Origin: Porticoccus litoralis
Lineage (GTDB): Bacteria > Pseudomonadota > Gammaproteobacteria > Pseudomonadales > Porticoccaceae
Direction: 5' to 3'
Length of the DNA: 64,000 nucleotides
NCBI RefSeq assembly: GCF_030676955.1
Contig: NZ_JAUUUU010000004.1
Span: 112,683-176,682, forward strand
The position numbers and the translations under genes are program-made. Positions 17,072-26,213 of this stretch are shown here, piece after piece. The notes under the pieces are model-generated. The model made no database searches, had not been told where the DNA came from, and saw nothing but the letters and a program-made list of their open reading frames with translations. Numbering within the stretch: position 1 is the stretch's first letter; the number at the start of each line of letters is the position of its first letter.

Positions 17072-18696
17072 CAGTTTGGTCTCGGTAATAATTTATCGGG
17101 ATGTGAAAATCCTATCCTGAAATAACAGTTATCAGCATTATCACCAAAATAATTCAAAGAGGCGTAGTTTGCGTCACATAACTCACGCGACAGGTATAAT
17201 CCTAAGCCTGTTCCATCATGATTTGTCGTGAAAAAAGGCTCAAAAATAGTGTTAATGTCCTCTTCTGGCACTCCGGGTCCTTTATCATGTACGTCCAGGA
17301 AGGGTAAGTCGGCAATTGGATCTCTGGAGATTACCAGCTTTACCCAGCGTTCATCTGCCTCCTTTTCGCTGAAGCGCAGCCCATTATCTATCAGGTTGGT
17401 AAGAATTTGAGCCAGGTGCCCCGGATCAAAGAAAATCTGTGTGTCTTTTGTGGTCGATTCAATTTCAATGACGCATGTTTTATTTTGTGTATCCAGGTAT
17501 TCGTTACGAAATTTTTTCAGCCATTGTAATAGCCAGATTTTCTGGAATTCCGGCATTTTCTGGCGGGAAAGTTGCAAAACATTTTCGACAATCTGGTTGA
17601 CCCGCTGGCAGTGCCTCAAAATGATATCCAGTAGCTTTTTAGAATTAGGGTCATTGTTCTGTTCTGAGAGTAATTGTGAGGCATGGCTGATGGCGCCGAG
17701 CGGATTGCGAATTTCATGGGCAATACTGCCGGTCAAGCGTCCCAGCGAGGATAGTTTGAGCTGCTGTGCCTGTTGAATCAGCGTGCGCGTATCTTCGAGA
17801 AAGATCAGTGTTTGTTTTTCCCTCCCCTGTGTCAGGGAGGTAAAGTTGGCCTGTAATTCAGAGGTAGAACGAGAACCTTTAAAGGTCGGTGTGCGCAGCC
17901 ATGGATAGCCACGCCATTTTTCAAGCTGCTGGTGCAGTGGCAGGGCAAGCCGCAAAGGTCGCCCAATGGCAAGGGGTTTTTCCGGATTCTGACCGCCCAG
18001 TAATTGAATGGCGGCACTGTTAATCAGGCGTATTTCATCTTTGCTATCAATCACCAGAATACCCGTACGCATTCGTTTGACGATGGATTCGTTAAGTTTT
18101 TGCAGCTGTTCACTTTCTGATACTTTCTGGGCAGCCAGTTCCTGGGCATGACGTATACGTTGCGTGAGAACCTGAAAAATCACAGCCGTTGCAAACAGCA
18201 GGATGCCCAGAATACCAGCGGGGAACATCGCATCTTTACCACGACCGAGCAGCATGATTGTTGACAGGGTTTCTGTCATGACACAGATGCTGGCAATGGC
18301 GGCCAGCAGCAGGGCCAGTTGGCCGGCAACGAGGATACTGCCCGCAGCTACTGTCGGCAGCATCAAAAAGCCCAGCCCACTTCCCAGGCCGCCACTGGCG
18401 TGCATCATCACAGTTAGTGCCACCATGTCCGACAGCAGCATAAAAAACATTAACTGGGTGCCTGGCTGACTTTTGGTGGTTCTTAAGGGAATGAGCGACA
18501 GGAAACAAAGCAGTGTGTATGCAGAGGATGTGATAAAAAACAGTTCGTTATCTGAGCTTCCAAGAATGCCTCTTGCCGTTCTGGTGAAGAACATGATCAA
18601 AAGGGCTATGGATAACAACGCACGGTAATAACCGTAAACACTGAGTAAACTGTCCGCTTGCTTGGAGTTTTCAAAGGAGCTATAGGTTAAAGCCAT
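17071..18696 (-). CDS. pilS: Type IV pilus sensor histidine kinase PilS
   Basis: A 541-residue kinase with about six N-terminal membrane helices (to about residue 190), a PAS-like region (ILVIDSKDEIRLINSAAIQLLG), a HisKA box (GSIAHEIRNPLGAISHASQLL), and an ATPase domain with N box (LTNLIDNGLRF) and G boxes (DKGPGVPEED, TGLGLYLSREL). It phosphorylates PilR, encoded directly downstream with a one-base overlap. In Pseudomonas PilS senses the amount of pilin in the membrane. Confidence 0.94.
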   Translation of the reverse strand: MALTYSSFENSKQADSLLSVYGYYRALLSIALLIMFFTRTARGILGSSDNELFFITSSAYTLLCFLSLIPLRTTKSQPGTQLMFFMLLSDMVALTVMMHASGGLGSGLGFLMLPTVAAGSILVAGQLALLLAAIASICVMTETLSTIMLLGRGKDAMFPAGILGILLFATAVIFQVLTQRIRHAQELAAQKVSESEQLQKLNESIVKRMRTGILVIDSKDEIRLINSAAIQLLGGQNPEKPLAIGRPLRLALPLHQQLEKWRGYPWLRTPTFKGSRSTSELQANFTSLTQGREKQTLIFLEDTRTLIQQAQQLKLSSLGRLTGSIAHEIRNPLGAISHASQLLSEQNNDPNSKKLLDIILRHCQRVNQIVENVLQLSRQKMPEFQKIWLLQWLKKFRNEYLDTQNKTCVIEIESTTKDTQIFFDPGHLAQILTNLIDNGLRFSEKEADERWVKLVISRDPIADLPFLDVHDKGPGVPEEDINTIFEPFFTTNHDGTGLGLYLSRELCDANYASLNYFGDNADNCYFRIGFSHPDKLLPRPN

Positions 18697-18807
18697 GGCA
18701 CCGGTGTCGTCCTAATTGAAAAGCCCTAAAATCGACAAGAATTCACTACTGTCATGCAGCTCAAGGTGAAAACAATCCACGACGATTCGTGTTAACTACA
18801 TACCTTC

Positions 18808-19641
18808 CTAATCATAGAGGGTCGGAATGGGTAGACGCTTGTGCTGTGTTTGCTGATAGATTTCAACGATGCGTTGAGTGACCTCTTTGGTGACAGGCTT
18901 GCCTTCAAGAAAGTCATCCAATTCATCATAGGTCACGCCTAATACATGTTCATCTGCTTTTTGCGGAGATAGACATTCCAAGTCCGCAGTGGGTGTTTTT
19001 TCCACCAGTACCTGCGGAGCACCAAGGTGCTTAGCCAGTTGGCGAACCTGGCGTTTGCTGAGGCCAAACAGTGGGGCTAGGTCACAGGCCCCATCCCCCC
19101 ATTTTGTGAAAAATCCTGTCACATTTTCGGCGGAGTGATCGGTACCTAACACGAGGCCATTTAACAGTCCTGCGACCTCATATTGAATCGTCATACGGGT
19201 GCGGGCTTTGGTATTGCCTTTGGTGAAATCAATTTTATCGTCATCATCGGGAGCAAGATTCGCGGTACCCAACGCGCCTAAAACTTCTTCGTGAATACCA
19301 TCGGCCCCCAGTTTGACATTGACCGAGAGGCTCTTTGATGGCTGGATGAAACTGACGGCCAGTTGGGCTTCATGCTCATCGGCCTGAACTCCATAGGGAA
19401 GCCGGACGGCAATAAACTGGAACTGCTGATCAGGTTTCTCACTGTTGAGTTCATCAACGGCCAATTGCGCGAGACGACCGCAAGTGGTGGAGTCAATGCC
19501 TCCACTGATACCTAAAACGAGAGTATTAAGTTTCGATGTCAGTAGTACTGACTTGATGAAATCAATGCGCCTTGCGGCTTCAAAGGCCGGGTCAATCTCA
19601 GGGATGACCTTCATTTCTGCGCGAATGCTGTCAATATCCAT
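18808..19641 (-). CDS. nadE: NH3-dependent NAD+ synthetase
   Basis: NadE amidates deamido-NAD with ammonia and ATP, the last step of NAD synthesis. The PP-loop motif LGISGGIDSTTCGRLAQLA is clear, with GTDHSAENVTGFFTKWGDGACDLAPLFGLSKRQVR downstream positions matching the family and KTPTADLE near the end. Length (277 aa) equals the single-domain ammonia-dependent type; there is no glutaminase domain. It stands alone between pilS and bamD with spacers of about 110-125 bases on each side. Confidence 0.96.
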   Translation of the reverse strand: MDIDSIRAEMKVIPEIDPAFEAARRIDFIKSVLLTSKLNTLVLGISGGIDSTTCGRLAQLAVDELNSEKPDQQFQFIAVRLPYGVQADEHEAQLAVSFIQPSKSLSVNVKLGADGIHEEVLGALGTANLAPDDDDKIDFTKGNTKARTRMTIQYEVAGLLNGLVLGTDHSAENVTGFFTKWGDGACDLAPLFGLSKRQVRQLAKHLGAPQVLVEKTPTADLECLSPQKADEHVLGVTYDELDDFLEGKPVTKEVTQRIVEIYQQTQHKRLPIPTLYD

Positions 19642-19765
19642 CGGCTTAACTCTGAATGACTAGTGGTCCGAGGTAATAAGAATAACGCATTCTCATGAAA
19701 ATAGGGCTTAGGGCGGCAAGACTATCCGTGGCATCCCTATTGAAAAGTATCGTTGATGGTAATAC

Positions 19766-20743
19766 TTAGTCCAGAATGCCCAGGGTCAACCAGCTGATCC
19801 ACTTATTTTTCGGGTTGGCGCCTTCTTCACCTTCTTCCTGGTAGCGCTCATTGTATATATGGCGCGTATCGAAACGGGGTGGCTCGGGCTTGTCGTACAG
19901 ACCAAGAGTTACCTTGTTGAGCCAGGTCGGCGCCATATAGTTTGGGTCGTCCTGATACTTGAAGCTGCCGTCACTGTCGAGGAGGGGGTAATCGGGATAA
20001 TTGGCGGCCAACAGGGTAGTAGCATCTTCAGCCAGTTCATACATTTGCATGAGATAGTAGGCTTCTGCCATCACCGCAAGGCCGTCAGGTACGGAGGGTG
20101 TTTTCTGGAAATTTTCCACGACAAATCGCCCCCTATTGGCCGCTGCCAGGTACGCACCCCTCAGGAAGTAATAATTTGCTACGTGAATCTCATGACGTGC
20201 CAGAATGTTTCTCAGGTATATCATGCGTTTCCGGGCATCGGTAGCATAGGGGCTTTCTGGAAAACGGTTAAGGAGTTCATTGAAGGTGGCAAAGGAGTTG
20301 CGCGCTGTGCCCGGATCCCGCTTGGTGTCATCGGTGGGAATAAACTGGTCGATAAAGCCTTTGCTTTGCACAAATGAAGCCAGACCCTTGAGGTAGAAGG
20401 CATAGTCCACATTGGGATGTTGTGGGTGCAGGCGAATAAACCGGTCTGCTGAGGCAATGGCCGCCTCATAATCCCCCATTTTATAGTATGCATAGATCAA
20501 CTCCAGCTGAGCCTGCTCGGCATACTCCCCAAAGGGATATTGTGCTTCAAGTGCTTCCAGGTTGCTGATGGCTTTTTCCCAGGATCCAAAGCCGAGATCT
20601 TTCTGGATGATGTCGTAAAAATCCCTCTCAGTGTAGTCGGCAGTATAGGACGGATCGTCATCCTTCTCTTTGCCCTTGTTCAGCCAGGCACAACTGCAGA
20701 GCGTCAGTGAAACAAGAATGACAATGAAAGTAGGGAATCGCAT
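19766..20743 (-). CDS. bamD: Outer membrane protein assembly factor BamD (ComL lipoprotein)
   Basis: BamD is the essential lipoprotein of the BAM complex that folds beta-barrels into the outer membrane. The start at 20743 gives a lipoprotein signal (MRFPTFIVILVSLTLCSC, lipidated Cys near 17-18), then TPR-like repeats (AISNLEALEAQYPFG, KMGDYEAAIASADRFIRLHP, LNRFPESPYATDARKRM). The longer frame from 20800 would put 19 residues before the signal and is unlikely. It is divergent from rluD, as in E. coli (yfiO beside rluD-yfiH-clpB). Confidence 0.95.
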   Translation of the reverse strand: MRFPTFIVILVSLTLCSCAWLNKGKEKDDDPSYTADYTERDFYDIIQKDLGFGSWEKAISNLEALEAQYPFGEYAEQAQLELIYAYYKMGDYEAAIASADRFIRLHPQHPNVDYAFYLKGLASFVQSKGFIDQFIPTDDTKRDPGTARNSFATFNELLNRFPESPYATDARKRMIYLRNILARHEIHVANYYFLRGAYLAAANRGRFVVENFQKTPSVPDGLAVMAEAYYLMQMYELAEDATTLLAANYPDYPLLDSDGSFKYQDDPNYMAPTWLNKVTLGLYDKPEPPRFDTRHIYNERYQEEGEEGANPKNKWISWLTLGILD

Positions 20744-20851
20744 GGGAAGGTAAAATCCTGATGTAGGCTGGCAAAAAGAGTTTTTTGTTCGCTGGTGCAA
20801 TGGCTGTAAGATGGGCTATTTAACCACAGCCTGACTGGAATCAAAACCTCA

Positions 20852-21823
20852 ATGATCGAACCTATCGTGCTCAATGCCACGGTCCCCGAACACATGGCTG
20901 GCGCCCGCCTGGACCAGGTGGCGGCGGAGTTGTTCAGCAGTTATTCCCGCTCGCGTTTGCAAAAGTGGATCAAGGATGGGGAGCTGTTGGTGGATGGCAA
21001 ATCCTGCCGTCCTAGGGACAGACTGTTTGGTGGTGAACAGCTTTCGGTAAAAGCATTGCTAGAGCCCGAGGGAGAATGGCTTGCCGAGGCAATTGAGCTG
21101 GATATCTGCTATGAAGATGAAGATATTCTGGTCATCAATAAGCCCGCGGGACTGGTGGTACACCCGGCAGCAGGTAATTATCAGGGAACCCTGTTAAACG
21201 GTGTGCTTCACTATCTGCCGGCCAATGAAAACATTCCCCGCGCCGGAATTGTGCATCGATTGGATAAGGAGACCTCGGGTTTGATGGTGGTGGCAAAAAC
21301 ACTGGTGGCGCACCAATCCTTGGTCAAGCAGTTGCAGGCGAAAACCGTCAGTCGGGAATATCTGGCCATTGTGCAGGGCGTGATGACCGGGGGTGGCACG
21401 GTAGACAAGCCGATTGGCCGCCATCCACAGGCGCGCACCAAAATGGCGGTGCTGGATTTTGGTGGCAAGGAGGCTGTCAGTCACTATCGGGTCATTGAAC
21501 GGTTTCCTGCGCATACCTTAATCAGGGTGAAACTGGAAACTGGGCGTACGCACCAGATAAGGGTTCACATGGCAAGCATAGGCTACCCTCTCGTAGGAGA
21601 TTCAACCTATGGGGGGCGCCTCAAGTTGCCCAAAGGCTCAACACAGGAATTACACGATGCACTGCGTGCCTTTAGGCGTCAGGCATTGCATGCAACTCAA
21701 CTGGCGCTGTCTCACCCGGTCAGCGGTGAACATATGGAATGGCAGGCCCTGCCTCCGGAGGACTTTAACCGACTTTTTGCGATGTTAAAGACTGATGCGC
21801 AGCAACGAGATCAACGAGAGTAA
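20852..21823 (+). CDS. rluD: 23S rRNA pseudouridine synthase RluD
   Basis: RluD converts uridines 1911, 1915 and 1917 of helix 69 of 23S rRNA into pseudouridine. An N-terminal S4 RNA-binding domain (RLDQVAAELFSSYSRSRLQKWI) is followed by the RluA-family catalytic domain with HRLDKETSGLMVVAKT (catalytic Asp), INKPAGLVVHP and LETGRTHQIRVHM. Length is 323 aa, as expected. It is divergent from bamD and starts the rluD-pgeF-clpB run; three bases separate its stop from pgeF. Confidence 0.96.
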   Translation: MIEPIVLNATVPEHMAGARLDQVAAELFSSYSRSRLQKWIKDGELLVDGKSCRPRDRLFGGEQLSVKALLEPEGEWLAEAIELDICYEDEDILVINKPAGLVVHPAAGNYQGTLLNGVLHYLPANENIPRAGIVHRLDKETSGLMVVAKTLVAHQSLVKQLQAKTVSREYLAIVQGVMTGGGTVDKPIGRHPQARTKMAVLDFGGKEAVSHYRVIERFPAHTLIRVKLETGRTHQIRVHMASIGYPLVGDSTYGGRLKLPKGSTQELHDALRAFRRQALHATQLALSHPVSGEHMEWQALPPEDFNRLFAMLKTDAQQRDQRE

Positions 21824-21826
21824 CGT

Positions 21827-22573
21827 GTGTCGGTAATTATTCCCGACTGGCCATGCCCGGCATGCATCCGGGCTTATGCCACCAGGCGGCGAGGTGGCGT
21901 GTCTAGTCCGCCCTGGAATTCGCTCAACCTGGCGTATCACGTCGGGGATAATCCCATCGCGGTGCAACAGAACTGGCAGATGCTGTCTGCGTTATTGCGG
22001 TTCCCTTCTACGCCTCAATTGCTTGAGCAGGTGCATGGCACAGACGTGGTAGATGCCTCCGATAACGGTACCTTTCAGCGAGCGGATGGTTGTTACAGTA
22101 ATCAGCCGGGTGTGATTTGTACGGTTATGACGGCAGATTGTCTGCCGATCCTTGTGTGCAATCGTCAGGGTACAGAGGTGGCTTCCCTCCACGCGGGATG
22201 GCGAGGTCTGGCGGATGGGATAATCGCAAACGGAATCGCCCGTTTTAGTAGCCCACCAGAACAACTGATGGCCTGGCTGGGGCCTGCCATCAGTCAGGCG
22301 TTTTTTGAGGTGGGGGAAGACGTCTACGAGGCATTCATGAAGAATGAGGCTCTGTGGGGATCGCGCCTGGAACTGGAAAGCTGCTTCCGTACTACCCGAC
22401 CTGATCACTGGCAATGTGACCTCTATGCGCTGGCTCGTTTGGCTCTGAAAGCACTGGGTGTCAGGGGAATCTATGGCGGGCAATTTTGCACATTTGCTGA
22501 TGCTGATCTGTTTTATTCTTACCGTCGTGATGGCCAGACAGGCCGTATGGCCAGCTTGATCTGGATCAGTTAA
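21827..22573 (+). CDS. pgeF: Peptidoglycan editing factor PgeF (YfiH, laccase-domain family)
   Basis: A 248-residue member of the YfiH/DUF152 family, often called polyphenol oxidase or multicopper-like. In E. coli the protein keeps wrong amino acids out of peptidoglycan stems; purine nucleoside activity is reported for relatives. The metal ligands are visible in LEQVHGTDVV, VMTADCLPILVC and SLHAGWRGLADG. The start is GTG at 21827, directly after the rluD stop. The rluD-pgeF-clpB order is conserved in gammaproteobacteria. Confidence 0.93.
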   Translation: MSVIIPDWPCPACIRAYATRRRGGVSSPPWNSLNLAYHVGDNPIAVQQNWQMLSALLRFPSTPQLLEQVHGTDVVDASDNGTFQRADGCYSNQPGVICTVMTADCLPILVCNRQGTEVASLHAGWRGLADGIIANGIARFSSPPEQLMAWLGPAISQAFFEVGEDVYEAFMKNEALWGSRLELESCFRTTRPDHWQCDLYALARLALKALGVRGIYGGQFCTFADADLFYSYRRDGQTGRMASLIWIS

Positions 22574-22586
22574 AACCAACCTTATC

Positions 22587-22612
22587 CTTGAAATGGGTAT
22601 TGTCGCCCCAAC
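22587..22612 (+). promoter_or_regulatory. sigma32 (RpoH) heat-shock promoter of clpB
   Basis: CTTGAAA (22587-22593) and CCCCA (22606-22610) are separated by 12 bases, matching the RpoH pattern CTTGAAA-N11-15-CCCCAT. It lies in the pgeF-clpB gap, 35-58 bases upstream of the clpB start, the expected place because ClpB is a standard heat-shock gene. Confidence 0.75.
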
Positions 22613-22644
22613 CTTCACTGCTATAGAAACAGTTGAGGTTGACT

Positions 22645-25290
22645 ATGCGATTTGATCGATTTACCAGTCACTTACAGAATGCAATTTCTGATGCCCAGTC
22701 TATGGCGGTGGGCAGGGACAATAGTGCCCTGGAGCCGGTCCATGTGATGCTTTCGTTACTTGATCAGCAGGGTAGTTCACTCAAGCCCATGTTCGCTCAG
22801 GCGGGCTTTAATGTCGCGGGCTTGAAAGAGGAGCTGACGCAAACGCTTGAGCAGTTGCCAAAAATTCAAAACCCAACCGGGGAAATAGCCATTTCTCCGG
22901 AATTGGGCAGGTTGTTTAATTTGGCTGACAAAGTAGCCCAGCAACAGGGCGACCAGTACATCTCCAGCGAGGCCTTGGTGCTTGCTGCTTTTGACGATAA
23001 AGGTGGACTGGGCAAGTCATTATCGAAATTTGGCGACAAAGCCAAGTTCAAGGCAGTTGTGGAAAAAATTCGAGGGGGTGAAGCCGTGATGGACCCGGAA
23101 GCAGAGGGCAGCCGACAAGCCCTGGAAAAATACACTATTGACCTGACTGAGCGTGCGGAACAGGGCAAGCTGGATCCGGTGATCGGTCGCGATGATGAAA
23201 TTCGTCGTACTATCCAGGTGCTGCAGCGTCGGACGAAAAACAACCCGGTATTGATCGGTGAGCCCGGTGTAGGTAAGACCGCCATCATCGAAGGAATGGC
23301 ACAACGGGTTGTGAACGGCGAGGTGCCCGAAGGACTGAAAGACAAGCGAATTCTTTCTCTGGATCTGGGTGCATTGTTGGCCGGGGCGAAGTTTCGGGGT
23401 GATTTTGAGGAGCGCTTGAAGTCGGTACTCAAAGAACTTTCGAAACAGGAAGGGCGCATCATTCTCTTTATTGACGAACTGCACACCATGGTTGGCGCAG
23501 GTAAAGCCGAGGGAGCGATGGATGCGGGCAATATGCTGAAGCCCGCCTTGGCCCGCGGTGAGCTGCATTGCGTGGGTGCCACTACTCTGGATGAGTATCG
23601 TCAGTTTATTGAGAAGGATGCCGCTCTGGAGCGTCGTTTCCAGAAGGTCCTGGTGGATGAACCAAATGAAGAAGATACCATCGCCATTTTGCGTGGTTTG
23701 AAGGAGCGTTATGAGGTGCACCACGGTGTAGATATCACCGACTCCGCCATTGTCGCTGCTGCCAAGCTATCTCAGCGCTATATCACTGACCGCCAGTTAC
23801 CGGATAAGGCCATTGACCTTGTGGATGAGGCGGCCAGTCGCATCCGTATGGAGATTGACTCCAAGCCTGAGGAGATGGATCGATTGGAGCGACGCCTGAT
23901 CCAACTCAAAATGGAACGGGAAGCCGTGAAGAAGGAGGAGGACGAGGCCTCGCGCAAGCGGCTGGAAAAAATCGAGAAAGATATTGAAGAGATTGGCAGG
24001 CAATATGCCGACCTCGAAGAAATATGGAAAGCTGAAAAAGCATCCCTTCAGGGCGCTGCCCAAATCAAGAGTGATCTGGAACAGGCGCGTATAGATATGG
24101 ATGCGGCCCGTCGTGCCGGGGATTTGGCAAAAATGTCCGAGCTTCAGTACGGAAAAATACCTGAGCTGGAAAAGCAGCTGGCTTCTGCCGGTGAGGTAGA
24201 GGCAAGGGAAACCCACCTGTTGCGCAATAAAGTGACTGAAGAGGAAATTGCTGAAGTCGTTTCCAAGTGGACGGGTATTCCGGTTTCAAAAATGCTGGAA
24301 GGCGAGCGCGAAAAATTACTGCGGATGGAAGATGTGCTCCATAAGCGGGTAATCGGCCAGCAAGAGGCAGTTGTGGCGGTTTCCAACGCCGTGCGTCGCA
24401 GTAGGGCGGGTCTGTCAGACCCCAATCGTCCCAATGGCTCATTCCTGTTTCTCGGACCCACCGGGGTGGGTAAAACGGAGTTGTGCAAGACGTTGGCGGA
24501 GTTCCTGTTTGATAGTCAGGATGCCATGGTGCGCATCGATATGTCCGAGTTTATGGAAAAACACTCTGTGGCTCGACTGGTGGGAGCGCCCCCCGGTTAT
24601 GTGGGCTACGAAGAAGGTGGTTACTTGACCGAAGCGGTGCGCCGCAGGCCCTATTCCGTGCTGTTGCTGGACGAAGTGGAAAAGGCCCATCCTGATGTTT
24701 TCAACATCCTGCTGCAGGTATTGGATGATGGGCGTCTTACCGATGGCCAAGGCCGCACAGTTGACTTTCGCAACACGGTTGTCGTCATGACATCCAACCT
24801 TGGATCAGATCGCATACAGGCTGTGGTAGAAGATCGCTCCTTCGACACCATTAACTTTGATGGCGGTGAGACAGCTTTAGGCGATGACGATTCAACCACC
24901 AATGAAAACCGCTACCAGGCGATGAAAGATGCAGTGATGGAGGTTGTGACGGGTCATTTCCGTCCAGAATTTATCAACCGGATTGATGAAGTTGTTGTCT
25001 TCCATCCGTTGGGTAAAGGCCAGATCCGTGGCATTGCTGAGATTCAGCTGGGGATCTTGACGAAACGGTTGGCGGAGCAGGATTTGTCACTGGATCTCTC
25101 TGAAGAAGTGATGGACAAAATTTGTGAGGCTGGCTTTGACCCGGTTTATGGTGCGCGACCGCTGAAGAGAGCGATACAGCAGTTACTGGAAAATCCGCTG
25201 GCTCAGGAAGTGCTGGCTGGTCACTATGCTTCGGGAAATACCATCAGTGTCAAAATGTCCGGGGACGACATTGTTTTTTCTGCTGAGTGA
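22645..25290 (+). CDS. clpB: Protein disaggregase ClpB (Hsp100)
   Basis: ClpB is a hexameric AAA+ machine that, with DnaK, pulls apart protein aggregates. Visible in order: the N-terminal Clp_N repeats (MRFDRFTSHLQNAISDAQ), AAA-1 with Walker A GEPGVGKTA, the long coiled middle domain (about residues 405-525, rich in E and K), AAA-2 with GPTGVGKTEL, and the C-terminal small domain (YGARPLKRAIQQ). ATG 22645 has GAGG six bases upstream and matches the family N-terminus; the TTG at 22633 is not needed. At 881 residues it is slightly longer than E. coli ClpB; an acidic insert (GGETALGDDDSTTNENR) after the second Walker B region explains most of this. Confidence 0.98.
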   Translation: MRFDRFTSHLQNAISDAQSMAVGRDNSALEPVHVMLSLLDQQGSSLKPMFAQAGFNVAGLKEELTQTLEQLPKIQNPTGEIAISPELGRLFNLADKVAQQQGDQYISSEALVLAAFDDKGGLGKSLSKFGDKAKFKAVVEKIRGGEAVMDPEAEGSRQALEKYTIDLTERAEQGKLDPVIGRDDEIRRTIQVLQRRTKNNPVLIGEPGVGKTAIIEGMAQRVVNGEVPEGLKDKRILSLDLGALLAGAKFRGDFEERLKSVLKELSKQEGRIILFIDELHTMVGAGKAEGAMDAGNMLKPALARGELHCVGATTLDEYRQFIEKDAALERRFQKVLVDEPNEEDTIAILRGLKERYEVHHGVDITDSAIVAAAKLSQRYITDRQLPDKAIDLVDEAASRIRMEIDSKPEEMDRLERRLIQLKMEREAVKKEEDEASRKRLEKIEKDIEEIGRQYADLEEIWKAEKASLQGAAQIKSDLEQARIDMDAARRAGDLAKMSELQYGKIPELEKQLASAGEVEARETHLLRNKVTEEEIAEVVSKWTGIPVSKMLEGEREKLLRMEDVLHKRVIGQQEAVVAVSNAVRRSRAGLSDPNRPNGSFLFLGPTGVGKTELCKTLAEFLFDSQDAMVRIDMSEFMEKHSVARLVGAPPGYVGYEEGGYLTEAVRRRPYSVLLLDEVEKAHPDVFNILLQVLDDGRLTDGQGRTVDFRNTVVVMTSNLGSDRIQAVVEDRSFDTINFDGGETALGDDDSTTNENRYQAMKDAVMEVVTGHFRPEFINRIDEVVVFHPLGKGQIRGIAEIQLGILTKRLAEQDLSLDLSEEVMDKICEAGFDPVYGARPLKRAIQQLLENPLAQEVLAGHYASGNTISVKMSGDDIVFSAE

Positions 25291-25300
25291 TGGGCAAAAA

Positions 25301-25330
25301 AGGTGGAAGGGGGTACCTTCCACCTCTTTT
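25301..25330 (+). terminator. Bidirectional rho-independent terminator after clpB
   Basis: A 10-bp perfect stem AGGTGGAAGG (25301-25310) and CCTTCCACCT (25316-25325), loop GGGTA, with CTTTTG following on plus and a run of six A before it that gives T6 on minus. It serves clpB on plus and the DUF4124 gene on minus. Confidence 0.85.
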
Positions 25331-25342
25331 GTTGCGTGCTAA

Positions 25343-25807
25343 TTACTGACAGAATTCCTTGACCTGATCTCTGGATTTCTTCAGCCAATCCTGACGTTCT
25401 TCTTCCGTCATATAACGCTGCTCACCTTTTTCTTCATCATCATAAAGAATACGTGTGCGGTGAGTCAGTGTGTCGAGGTTCTTTCTAGCTCGATCGCAGT
25501 CCTCGGCTCTTCTGGCTTTTTCTGCCGCCAGTACTTCTGGTGACTTGGGCAAAGGTGCTTTTTCAGCTTGTTTGTCCTCAGGTTCTTTAGAGGTTTCTTC
25601 GTCAGTTTCTTCTGTTGATTCGGTTTCTTCTGAATCAGACTTTTTTGATTTCAACTTGATTGTCTCAGGGGTACCTTCAAGCGGGGGAGTCTCAGAATAA
25701 TGCCAGGAGCCATTTTCATCCTGCCATTTATAAATTTTTGCGGCATGTAGTGGCAGGCACAGGGCCAAGGCCAGGAGTGTTCCAATCAATTTGCTTGCAG
25801 TGCTCAT
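25343..25807 (-). CDS. Exported DUF4124-type protein with acidic linker
   Basis: A 154-residue protein with a signal peptide (MSTASKLIGTLLALALCLPLHAA) followed by KIYKWQDENGSWHYSETPP, the DUF4124 signature found in many small periplasmic proteins of unknown function. The middle (about residues 55-95) is rich in Glu, Ser, Thr and Lys, the end is charged and helical with two cysteines (DCDRARKNL and EFCQ). The start at 25807 is chosen because it opens the signal peptide; the longer frame to 25936 has no leader. It converges on clpB. No specific function can be given. Confidence 0.8.
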   Translation of the reverse strand: MSTASKLIGTLLALALCLPLHAAKIYKWQDENGSWHYSETPPLEGTPETIKLKSKKSDSEETESTEETDEETSKEPEDKQAEKAPLPKSPEVLAAEKARRAEDCDRARKNLDTLTHRTRILYDDEEKGEQRYMTEEERQDWLKKSRDQVKEFCQ

Positions 25808-26213
25808 ATCCTTAAACCTTTTAAAGCTGTCAATCCCAGGGCACATTTTTTCCATCATAGCGGATTTAACCTCGCAATGTTGAGTACCTGCTTGCAAATA
25901 ATAAGCAAATTTCAAAGGCCCAACATAGCTAACCACTTGACTGATAGAGAATAAATGAATACAGTCTGCTGCTCAGCAAGTACAGTCTATGTTCTTGCGC
26001 GCTGGGTTAGCCAGCTTGCCAAGTGAACGAAAACAGCGTTCGCCGGGCATCCAGACAGGACCGTTTACCCACGGGCCTGACGCACCGAATACCACGTTTA
26101 TCGTCGGTCGCGTATTTGCACTCTGCATACCTGTGATGTCACAGCGGTTGTTGCTTTCGTTGATTGGCGAGCAACCCGGTGTTGTGTTTTTCGACATTTA
26201 GAGGATTTGCACA
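25808..26213 (+). other. Non-coding stretch upstream of ilvI
   Basis: About 400 bases without a convincing gene. It holds a possible 23-codon leader ORF (25955-26026), a 14-bp palindrome CTGTGATGTCACAG (26131-26144) and, just before ilvI, a weak CAAC/GTTG hairpin followed by five T. The spacing and content would fit a regulated leader for branched-chain amino acid synthesis, but no element is strong enough to name. Open frames of 60-75 codons on both strands here look like chance. Confidence 0.4.

Noticed and set aside
22866..23724. Two open frames of more than 230 codons on the minus strand
   Set aside because: They are mirror frames of clpB with no recognisable protein features.
26131..26144. 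CTGTGATGTCACAG as a CRP site
   Set aside because: CRP sites need six bases between TGTGA and TCACA; here there are only two.
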